From: Pampus argenteus
Taxonomy: Eukaryota > Chordata > Actinopteri > Scombriformes > Stromateidae
Assembly (NCBI GenBank): GCA_036937835.1
Contig: CM072866.1
Location: 14,842,501 to 14,906,500 of the forward strand
Length of the DNA: 64,000 bases
Direction: 5' to 3'
Part shown: positions 40,221 to 50,455 of the stretch, in pieces
How the letters are laid out: each line of letters starts with the position of its first letter
Position numbering within the stretch: the stretch's first letter is position 1
Program-made: the position numbers and the translations under genes
Notes under the pieces: generated by a model
Told to the model about the DNA's origin: nothing
The model's database searches: none
Seen by the model: the letters and a program-made list of their open reading frames with translations, nothing else

Positions 40221-41397
40221 GAACAAGAAAAAATACTTCTTACACACCTCTGCCTTGCTGGACTATGAGGTCACCAAAGAGTACAGTGTTACCATTGTGG
40301 CAGTAGATTCTGGCAGCCCCAGTCTGTCCAGCAACAGCTCACTGATGGTGCGAGTGGTAGACATCAATGACAATGCCCCAACCTTTGCCCAGAGTGTTGT
40401 GGAGGTCCACTTTGCTGAGAACAACTCACCCGGCGAAAGGGTAATCACTGTGGTCGCCACAGATGCAGACAGTGGCAAGAATGCAGAGATTGCTTATTCA
40501 CTGGACCTTGTCGCGAATGGGCCGTTTTACATAGATGCAGATAATGGAGACATTCGTGCAACCGGTGTTCTGGACCGCGAGCAGCGAGAGAGGTATGAAC
40601 TTCGGGTAATTGCCAAAGACAAGGGCACACCGTCTCTCCAAGGCTCTGCAACCGTTGTTGTTCAAGTGACGGACCGCAATGACAACGCACCAAAGTTTGT
40701 TCAGGAAATCTTTACATTCTACGTCAAAGAGAACCTGCTTGCCAACAGCCCCGTTGGCATGGTCACTGTGACTGATGCCGACGAAGGTGAGAATGCGGAA
40801 CTTAGTCTGTTTGTAGAGATGGATGGAGTTGATGAAAAGAAGACAGGAGAGTCGATAGAGGGAGAAGATGGAGAGAAGGAGAAAGAAGAGGTGTTTTCCA
40901 TCGAGAACAACACAGGAACTATCTTTTCCGCTGCATCGTTTGACCGTGAAAGGCTTTCCACCTACACCTTCCGTGTCCGGGCTGTGGATGGAGGGGAGCC
41001 GCGCAAAACAGCCACTGCCACTGTCTCACTCTTCGTGACAGATGAAAATGACAACGCCCCCTCAATCACCTCTCCAGCCAATGAGTCCTACACCCTCCTT
41101 CCACCTGCCAGCAGTGCCCGCACCATAGTCAGGACTGTGACAGCTATAGACTCAGACACTGGCCCTAATGCAGACCTCCGCTATGCCCTGGTGGGGGGAA
41201 ATCCCTTCAGACTGTTTGAGATTGGCCACACCAATGGAGTGATCACCCTGGCAGAACCGCTGGAGCGGCGCCACAGAGGTCTGCATCGTCTCGTGATCAG
41301 GGTAAATGACAGTGGAGTCCCCTCTCTCTGCGCCACTGCCCTGGTTCATGTCTTCATCAACGAAAGCTTGACCAACGCCACCCTAGTGGATGCACAG
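40221..41397 (+). CDS. pcdh7: Protocadherin-7, coding exon 2: rest of EC4, EC5, EC6, EC7
   Basis: This exon continues the ectodomain. The acceptor ttgatttcacag/GAAC supplies the last base of the Arg codon begun in exon 1 and then reads NKKKYFLHTSALLDYE, which is contiguous with EC4 of PCDH7. It encodes residues 475-866. Calcium linkers are DINDN at 521-525 (end of EC4), DRNDN at 625-629 (end of EC5) and DENDN at 748-752 (end of EC6). EC7 follows, with the family sequence GGNPFRLFEIG. EC6 has an unusual acidic Glu/Lys-rich stretch at about 675-697, some 20 residues longer than I recall in mammalian PCDH7. The donor is CAG/GTAATC in phase 0. The exon is 1,177 nt, not a multiple of three, so skipping it would break the frame. 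The reading frame is open throughout. Confidence 0.95.
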
Positions 41398-44300
41398 GTA
41401 ATCTTTATGTATAAAGATATGTTTTTAAGGTGATTTCAGCACCAGTAAGGAAAGTATTTTAAAATACATGAGAATGTAATGAAACCCGCTGTAATATTTC
41501 AGTGTGTGAGGATCTCATTTGTTTTACAAAGTTGGTAATGACCCACCCAATAATGGCAGTGATAATGATGTCCTTAGATTCATTCAAATAGCAGTCACAG
41601 TGATAACACATTACAATGGAGGAAGGTGTTAATAACAACTGATTGTAGCTGTTTAAACTAAACTGGTAAGATTATTTTTCTTGATAGAATGGGATAAATG
41701 CACAATTTCTACAGTTCAGTGTTGCAATTTTCTGCCCATTTCTGAGGAAATAATTGTGTCTGTATGTGTCCCAGATAAAGAACCCCATTTTTCTTTTGAA
41801 GGCTATTGGCAATGCCAGCTTCTTTGTAGTTTTGATCCTACTGGAGTGTGTTCTTCGTCCAGCATGCATCCTTATAATGACTGTGTGGTTAAAATAACTG
41901 TTATTACTGAAGTGGTTGGTACATTGCAGACAGAGCTGAGAGTATTAGGTGTGTGTGTGTGTGAGACAGAGAGAGAGAGAGGGAGAGAGAGAGCATTAGG
42001 GGTGAGTTTGTGTTAGAGAGGCAGAGAGAGATGGGCCTGTCCCAGTTTTGGCCTTGTGTTACAGAGTAGTTTGAAGTATGCTCATTTGAATAGAAGTTGT
42101 ACTTTAGCAGTGTCTCTTCAGCAAAGGCCTGACTATTGATGAGGTTTAGGGGGTTTCACTGTGCCATGTAGCACATTCTGAGCTGTAGTGGTCAGAAAAG
42201 GGTGAATAAACAAAACATGAAATACATGCATACAAACACATCTGCTATTATAGTCATTACTAGTTAAACTGTGTGGGCTTCTGGAACGGAGGACTTCACA
42301 GAGAGATTATGATTGTCTTGAAAGTTCCACACTGAGGTGCAGAGGTAATTGACTGGTCTCAAAGACATTACTGGGATACCAGAAATAACTGCAACAGCAT
42401 GAGTTCAAATTTAGCTTATGCTATGCTGGTTCAAATCTTTTTTTTCTTCTCTGTTCTCATGGCATTAATCAAATGAACATCCCATTATGCTTTTAAAAAA
42501 ATGTTCAATTAAGCTGTAAATGCTGGCAGGTAATAATTACTACCTAAAACATCTTCTATGGTGTGGACAAAGTAATTTGTATTGACCAATTAACAAATCT
42601 GCTCAGTGGCCTTGTGGTTACAGTGTTTGTTCTGAGACCGAGCACTAAACAGCTTGTGGTTTTAACCCTCACTTGGAACTCGGTTTAGAAACACACTCTC
42701 AATTTTTCTCTGAGGAAAAGGTCTTCAACTGTCAGGTCTGTGCATGTAACATGACGTGAATAGTGCAACCCTGAAATAGCTTTGAGACATTAGAGAGGAA
42801 AAGAACAGTCTGACAAAAAAGAGGCACAATTCTCCAAAAAATGTGTCAAAACACCCTTTTTTGGTACCCTTAAATACCATACCATACATTTAATACCTTG
42901 ATAGGGCCCTTTGTGTCAAAACACCTTTCATTGCACTCTGTCTAGCTTGTGTGGAAAAAAGCAACCAAAGATTTTGATCCTAGAGGACACACCTTAAAAT
43001 GCAGATGCACCGTTTTGCAGCAAACTACGCATGTTATATTTCTGTGTTGCTTCCCTGGGTGTTTCAGCTTGTGTCAAACAGAGAATAAAACAGCGTTACT
43101 TGCTGGAATATATAAGGTTATATAAGGTAAAATAAGTAATGTAAACTTTATCGAATTTCTTATTTACAGTACTGCTATTTCTAGACAGTCGCATAGCAAC
43201 TAGAATAACACTGTGCTTTGTGTGTCCTTTGCTTTCGGTAGCCTTGTTTTGAATGACACTTAAGGCTAAATTTTGTGTTTTAGGAGAAAAATCTCATCAC
43301 ATCTCGGCAAATATTCCAACAATATTATGTTCCATAGCACTTGTTTTAAACGAACAGCATAGAGCATAAGAAGAAGGAGTAGTATTTGAGCAATAGCCAG
43401 TACGTAGCACACCTCATGAATGTTGTCATGAATGGCTCTGTCACTTAATGTCACTTAAGAGTAGAACAAAAAGTACAAATTGAACAATCAAGCGGGTGAG
43501 GATTAGAACAGAACACTTGGTAAGCAGCGGAACAATAGTGTTGACAGGTGGAATTAACTGCAATGTACCTAAATGACCAGGCCCATTGAATTGAACAATA
43601 GGGTGTAATATGTCCAAGCCAGTATAAAAGCCGCCTTTGATTACAATATGCATAGTTTAGTTTGATTGTAGGGAGGAACTTGGCGGAGTAATTGAGTAGA
43701 AGTCATTGAAGGGAGAATACCTCCATCTCATAATGAAGTCAAACTGAGTGGTGGATGGATGCCAGATGTAATTAGGGAAGGAAAACGGGTGCTACTGCTG
43801 CAGCACCGTGGCAGAAAATTACTCCAGTCTTTTCTATCCAACAGTACTGGGTGAACCACATGTCGGGTAATTAGCAACAATTTGATGCTGCAGAACTGGA
43901 AGGTAGAAGAAGAATGTATTTAGTTGTTGGATTTTAGACGTGGTTGTCATCTGTCAACTTTATGGTGTCTTGTACATCTGTCTGGTACATCTGAGTAGAG
44001 CTTTTTATGATATATAAGAAAATTTGACATTCTTACTACTTGTATTGTAAGAACATGATTTTTTTAAAATCCTGAAATGTTGGATTTTTTTTTTCAGTTT
44101 TTCTGTTAATATAATTAATAGCTAACAGTCACTTAATTGTAGCTCTTTATTCTTACGCTGTGCTGTAAAAGCATCGAAATACAACTGAGATCAGGCACTT
44201 TTAAGCTTGGGTCAATAGTGTGGTCAGGGGAGAACTCCCGGTCTTGGTCACAGCATCAGCATCTGCAGTGACATACAGATAATCCTTGGAGAGTGGAAGA

Positions 44301-46331
44301 GATAGATGGTGGTGTTAAGATCCACCGGAACAAAGCACAAGCAGCAGAATGTAAGATTCCTCTGGGAGTTTAGGATGCATCAGAAGGATGCACTTGAAAG
44401 AGGTAGAGGTGGCTGCAGCCCCTTATCCTGTCCTGTGTGTGCCCATATACATATACTGTGTACATGCCTGCACTTGGATGGCTATACATAGCTTGCACTC
44501 AGAAGAGTACCTCTTCTTCTCACATGCACGTAGAGATACGTCAGTTGACTCACATCCATACATCTTGCACTCTAATGCATCTCACTTTCTCATATGCACG
44601 CACACACATGCTCACAAATACACACACACAAACAAATACACGCACACAAACCTATCGCTATTTTCTCTTCTCTTTAGCACATACATTACAGCAGACAGTT
44701 CAGTGTGATGTGCTATGCCAGGGAGATGCCCAGCAGAATGAGAATGGAAAGGAATACTGCAGGCAAAAGAAGAACAATGGGACTGAGGGAAGAGTGGAGC
44801 CTGGCGGAGAAAGCCTTCTGCAGTCGATGAACACAACTTGCCTAAAAACAATGAAACTTAACCCAGAGATAGATGCTAATGAAAGAAGGAAATATAATAG
44901 TGCCCCATTCTTAGCATGGGGGTAGCAAGAAGTGAAAGTGAATAATGTGACTGTATATGAGTAAGTCTAATATGTTTTGGCACAGTGCAGTTGTGTAAGA
45001 AGCACTCACTGCAGCATTACTGATACTGCAGATTATACTTATTTTATTTGGTTATTGCCGACCATGGGTTTATTTCTTTCTTTCACTATCACCCATTGTC
45101 TCTCTCTCGTTCAGCTTTATTACCTACCATCCATAATGCAGCAGGGATTACATGAGTATATAATTTCCAGCCTTGACAGGCCAAAGGAATTGTCATGTGA
45201 GCTCTGAGACGAGGTGTCAGGGCTGCAGAATGAGTTGACTCACTAATGGACAGCTTACACTCTGTATGGACGCATGCAGGTGCATGCATACATATCAGTG
45301 TGCCTGCGTTTGTGTTGTCTCTGCATAATGATTTTCCTAACATAGTTGATATTGATTAGATATATTCAGATTCATGACCCTGCCCCATATTACGAGCATT
45401 GCTCTGCAGACCAGAACTCCACAGCCTCGTTGTCTTCTGCCAAGCAAGCCTACATAACCAGTAATGGCCGTGTTGGTGTTTCAGCATAACCCACTTTCTT
45501 GTAATGATCATTTTATTATTGTACAAACTCAGAGCATATGCGTCTGTGTGTGTGTGTGTGTGTGTGTATGTGTTTGTCTGTGTTCATAATGAAAGATCAT
45601 GGTTGTCTAAAATCTAAAATCCAACAATTTTATACGTGTAATATCTATTGTTCTTAATGGATTAAAACAAAAATTCAAGACCCAAAAGAAACAAAAGGAA
45701 GACTGTTCTAAATATTATTCCATGCAGCATACATATTTGCAGTAGCCTTTCTATCTGACTATCCATTCAGTTCTCAGTGCAACAAAATGGTGATAGCAAA
45801 TCCTTAACAAATCCACGCCTACACTATAATTTACAATAGGGACATTGTTCATTGATGAGATTGTAGATGTGTTTGTGTATGGGATACAGTCATAGCATGT
45901 CTCTTGCCGTAATTTGCACATTTATTGACTGCTTCTCCTACTTTTCCTCCTCTTACTGTTTTTGACCTGATGTCTAAAGTTTCCTTTTATTCTTTTAATC
46001 AGCTTAATCTTAGACATTTCCTGTACCAGTGCAGATGATGCGAGATCACAAGTGGAGAATTACAGACACAATTTGAAATGCTGCAACTGGGAAGAAACAG
46101 CAATTATATATTTAGTGACACTGTGTGTCTGGGAATAATGGAAAAGCCCGCCCATTAAAACACAGTGATGAGTTTAATTAAGTTGAAGATGCTGTTTGAT
46201 GTTTCTCTGTGGCTCACACCCACTGTGCCATCTTTTACAGTCGCTGTTTTGGACTTTTTTGTCATTGATGGCTTGTCTCTTTTTGTTTCCTTTTCGTCTT
46301 TTTTTCCCCTTCTTTCTCTCTCTAACCCTAG
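41398..46331 (+). other. pcdh7: pcdh7 intron 2, between EC7 and the membrane stem (4,934 nt)
   Basis: The intron has canonical GTAATC…CCCTAG ends and phase 0. It holds a tRNA-like SINE head relic near 42.6 kb, (GT)n at 45545-45568 and otherwise unremarkable AT-rich sequence. If retained, the message would add 11 residues after Gln866 and stop at 41431-41433, giving an ectodomain without a membrane helix. The longest internal ORF (44437-44925) looks random. Confidence 0.93.
42597..42680 (+). mobile_element. tRNA-derived SINE head relic
   Basis: The sequence gctcagtggccttgtggtta is followed about 45 bases on by ggttttaaccc. This resembles the A box and B box of a tRNA-derived SINE promoter (ggcctagtggttag and ggttcaaaccc). 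The B box has diverged and the body and tail are not recognisable. It lies in intron 2 of pcdh7. Confidence 0.45.
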
Positions 46332-47114
46332 GTGGCCCGAAGCATGATGACTCCGCTGTCACTGGACATTGCAGGGGACCCAGACAGTGAGCGTGCGTTA
46401 GGGAAACAGCGCCTCAGTGTAGCTATTGGTGTCTTAGCTGGAGCCGCAGCAGTCATTCTGGTGATCCTCCTTGTAGTCACAGCTCGGCAATGCGGTGCTC
46501 AAGGCAAGAATGGCTATGAGGCCGGTAAGAAGGAGCCAGAGGAAGATTTCTTCAGTCCTCCTGGGGCTCAACCACAGCCAGGGCGTGGCGGGGGATCCGA
46601 CCGTGGACGCAAACCTCGGCGGGACAAACGCAATGGAAGTGGCAGCAGTACAGCTGCAGGAGGAGGAAAGTCAGACAGATCACTCTACAGCGGTATTGTC
46701 ACAGTAAACGGGCTGCGTCGCCATGCCAATGACGATGATGACGAGGATTTGAGCAGTGCTAGTGAGCGCCTGGCAGCCCGCTACTGCGCTGTGGACGGTG
46801 ACCCTGGCAGCCCACAGATGGGGGGTGGCAGGAGGCACCAGTCAAGTCCAGATCTTGCCAGGCACTACAAATCCAGCTCACCTCTCCCTGCAGTGAATCT
46901 ACAGCCCCATTCCCCCCCAGCTGAGGGAAAGAAGCACCAGGCAGTCCAGGAGCTGCCTCCCTCCAACACCTTTGTGGGCAGTGGGGGTTGTGTGGGGAGT
47001 GCTGGCTCCAGCAGCAGCAGTAGTGGGGGCAGTGGCAATGCCGACGCCATGTCCCTGGGATCAGACCAGTGCTCAGAGTACGGCTGCCAGACTGGGAACA
47101 AGTACAGCAAACAG
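46332..47114 (+). CDS. pcdh7: Protocadherin-7, coding exon 3: juxtamembrane stem, transmembrane helix, proximal cytoplasmic tail
   Basis: A strong polypyrimidine tract (…ctctctctaaccctag) precedes the exon, which reads VARSMMTPLSLDIAGDP. This aligns directly with the stem that follows EC7 in PCDH7. Residues 894-917 form a single hydrophobic helix, followed by NGYEAGKKEPEEDFF, the conserved start of the tail. A Lys/Arg-rich stretch, LYSGIVTVNG, an acidic Asp run and a Ser/Gly-rich run follow. The conserved CM1-type block is present (SPDLARHYKSSSPLP, then KKHQAVQELPPSNTFVG, then SDQCSEYGCQ). The exon ends YSKQ at donor CAG/GTAGGA, phase 0, the same point at which the large mammalian exon ends (recalled). 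At 783 nt with phase 0 on both sides it is symmetric, so skipping it would remove the membrane helix and keep the frame. Later tail exons lie outside the window. Confidence 0.94.
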
Positions 47115-48438
47115 GTAGGAGTTCTGGGAAGGGACTGTGATGAGATAGTCTATTCTCTCTTTCAAAAAACAATTCAAAACTATCAAAAAAATAAATCGCT
47201 GACATTAAGTCAGTTCTTTTCAACTCGCTCGCTCTTTGTCCGCTCTCCTGATCTCTGTCTCCTCCTTCTCCCCCGGTTTCATGTCTTCTTATTCACACAT
47301 CTGCTGACACACTGTACTGCACACCCCGTTGCTAACGTCTAAACACCATTTTATCTCCACAAAAATAGCTGTCAACGTGTGTGCACACATGCACACATGC
47401 TCGTGTGTCTGTGTCAGCATCCTAAGCCTGTGAACAGTGTGACGGTACCCTGCTGTCAGACTGTGTGCGCTCCGTGTCAAACATCAGCCCTCTGTTTAGC
47501 AAGATATAATGCAGGGGACATGAGTCATCCCCCTACAATATGCGAATGTGTACTTGTGTATGCATGCATGAATGCGTGCGTGTGTGACCATGTGGGTAAA
47601 CCCCTGAGGAGTTCAGTTGAACTAAGGGCACAGTGGGCAAATAGTTGCTTCCAACAGCGTAATTGGTCATTTTGTGTTTCTGTTTCCCTTGTCAGTATGT
47701 TAGCTTTCTTCCTTTTAGGATATATATTTTTATTCTGTAAATTATATCAGTTGCATTTATAATGGAGGCGCTCACCCAGGAAGCTGCAGTTAAAAGCTGA
47801 AGTCCTGCTGACAAATATATACTGCATAGAGACAGTCAGTCACCCCTCTGCCCACTCACAGCAACTTACATACAGGCACCATCTATCATCACAGACACAC
47901 TAACACAGCAGGGTCTCCCTAGTCCATAGGGGAGTGTTCCCAAGAGTGATGTTTGCGTGACAGCTAACCCTTCTTAAAGGGGTGGTGTCTCATTTACTTG
48001 ACGGACAGCTCTACATTTATCCTCCCCGTGGTGAAAAAGTGCTGATGTGGTCATTAAAAGGGAAGGAGAGGAGCTTCTTAGGCTAATCAATTCATACTTG
48101 GGCTCACTGATTCTGCTCAACACATACACAGGAACACGCACGCATGCTCACACACACACACACACACACTCTCCAGAGGTTAATCCATTACAGAGTCAAT
48201 CCTCTTAATCTGCCGTTCCCAGGGAAAGAAAATGCTTACTGGAAGAGTTTGGGGTTCATGCTTACGTGCACTCAAAACATGCCAGCACACATACAGAGAC
48301 ACCCAGACACATAGAACTGACAGCGTAATGAATTATTGATCGTATGGGGTAATTAACTCCTCTGCTGCAGAGGGTTCACCCCTCCCTACACCAACTCACC
48401 CCCAAAAATATCCAACAGCCAGTGGTTTCATACACAGC

Positions 48439-48483
<45 letters not shown>

Positions 48484-49424
48484 AAGACTTTGGGTGCTCG
48501 TTCACGTCAGAATTTGTTAACACAAACAGTTTGTCGACGTGAGCAGGTTTGTGTCGGTGTGTGCCTCTCACTGCGCTTGAGGGACCGCTTATTTCATGAA
48601 GCAATATGCATTTTATATGTGAGTGCAAATGAGAGATAGACTCAGGGAGTAATAAGTGGCGAGTACATGCCAAATGTAGGAACTGGGACGCTGACAGAAT
48701 TTGAAATAGCATTAGATCAGGAGTGGGAGAGAATTATTGGAGGTTAGGAGGGGAGGAAGATAGAGTAAACGAGATGGGGGGGTGGGCTTTGAATTTCAAA
48801 GCTTCTTTACTGGGTCAGTGAAAACTCTAAAAAACTGTTCATCTGAAGTCAGCACATCATCAGACCAACTAGGGTGCTCCAAGTAGGAAGAAAAAAAATG
48901 AAAAAAGGCATGTAATAAAAACTGGGCGTCATGGATGAAGAGCAAGATTGCATCAGAGGCACAAGATGATAAAACGGCTCAGTCAAAGGCGTCACATCTT
49001 TTTAAAAATAAAATTGTTCACGGAGGAGGGAGAGAAAGGGTATTCCATATCAATGGACATGAATAAATACAGAAATGAACAGTAGATGAGGGGAATAGAG
49101 AAGAATAGAAAGAGTGAGACAGAGGATGTATAGTCAAGAGAGCAGGCACAGGACTGAGAGATAGAGGTTAGCTGAAGGAGAAGAGAGGGGAATGGGTATG
49201 TGCAAGAGAGGGAAAAAAAAGGAAACAAAAAGTTAAAGACAGAGATCTGTGTGTTGATAGGGTGTTAGAACAGATACCAAACATCTTCTCTACAACACCC
49301 TTTTAGTTTCATTTAGCAAGAAGTTACTGAGTATCTGATAAGAGAATAAGTGAGCGGGACAACAAATCTGACCAGAAATGCAACAAAAAATTCCAGTACT
49401 TGACAGTTTTTAACATTCATTTTT

Positions 49425-49475
49425 AGAACAATGCAATGCGCAAAAAAACTGCACTGTCAACACACCTGTTTTCAC
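49425..49475 (+). repeat. Left arm of a 51/50-bp inverted repeat
   Basis: The arm (agaacaatgcaatgcgc…cacctgttttcac) is the reverse complement of 50406-50455. The only difference is a seven- versus six-base A run. Similarity fades over about 10 more bases on the outer side. Confidence 0.9.
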
Positions 49476-49540
49476 AACATTTTTAACATGTGTTTATAAA
49501 GCATGCTGTACAAATAAAGTGGATTGGATTGGATCCAATA
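49476..49540 (+). mobile_element. LINE 3'-tail-like repeat next to an inverted-repeat arm
   Basis: The sequence ends ctgtacaaataaagtggattggattgga, sharing 18 identical bases with the tail at 7321-7338 and ending in short ATTGG repeats. It directly follows the left arm of the inverted repeat at 49425-49475, which suggests that the arm and the tail belong to one retroposon 3' end. Confidence 0.5.
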
Positions 49541-49642
49541 CAACAGAAACATTTTGATCAGTACCAAAAAAAGTATCGAGGTCCGATACACAGCTTTGAT
49601 GTTGATGGGGAAAGTGTAAAGCACAGGGCTGGGAGAGAGAGG

Positions 49643-49644
<2 letters not shown>

Positions 49645-49703
<59 letters not shown>
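49645..49703 (+). repeat. Compound (GT)15(GA)n microsatellite
   Basis: (GT)n occupies 49645-49674 and passes directly into (GA)n at 49675-49703. It lies inside the spacer of the inverted repeat. Confidence 0.97.
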
Positions 49704-49705
<2 letters not shown>

Positions 49706-50405
49706 CTGGTTTGGGTGGCAGCCAGAGAGTGAGAGTGGACTGCTGAGATGTGGGTCATCAGGATACCCGTTGGCATCAGGACACATTAATGATCACAGCA
49801 GTCACATGGCACTGCAGTCAATATGGGTAAAGCGGCCTCGTTCTACCCTCTAACTGCTACCACCACTCCCAATCCCACATACACACACACACACACATAA
49901 ATGCACACAGTTACACAGTCCACCAGAAAAACTATATTTACTGTTTGCTGTCCTCAATCTACTAAAAACAAAGGTCGTGGTGCATTTGTTTTAACTCTGT
50001 GTTTATGTGTTGTCTTTATTATGGTATTATGTTTTGCTATTCTTCTCATGGCAGTGTGTAACGAATCTTGATGAGCTGTCTTCTTTCTTTTTACCTCTCC
50101 TTTGACTCTAACCTTTTGTTCCTTTTTTTTGTCCGAGCAGTTTCTTTGCCATATGCGTGGGCATAAATCTAAATACTCCAACGCTACTACCTGACTTCTG
50201 AGAATGAATCGACTCAGCGTTTCTACTAGTGCGACTTCTTCTTTTACTTTAGTGAGCACTTTCTCTGGACCCAGCATGTGTTAGGGCGGGTGAGAGAATG
50301 CGGTGCCACAAAGGCTGAATCGAACCAGACACACACACCCACTTTCACACGCACACACACATCCAGAGTCTAATCAATGCCTCTGTTAACAAGGCCAAGA
50401 CTGCA

Positions 50406-50455
50406 GTGAAAACAGGTGTGTTGACAGTGCAGTTTTTTGCGCATTGCATTGTTCT
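50406..50455 (-). repeat. Right arm of the 51/50-bp inverted repeat
   Basis: The arm is the reverse complement of 49425-49475 across a spacer of about 930 bp. The spacer contains the (GT)n(GA)n tract at 49645-49703 and other simple sequence, with no transposase reading frame. Confidence 0.9.

Noticed and set aside
44437..44925. 162-codon plus-strand ORF in intron 2
   Set aside because: It runs through CA-rich simple sequence, has random composition and resembles no known protein.
48370..48400. Acceptor-like ctctgctgcag followed by RVHPSL, loosely like the short PCDH7 isoform terminus
   Set aside because: The similarity is a few residues, the frame runs on into a GT microsatellite, and no stop follows at the expected place.
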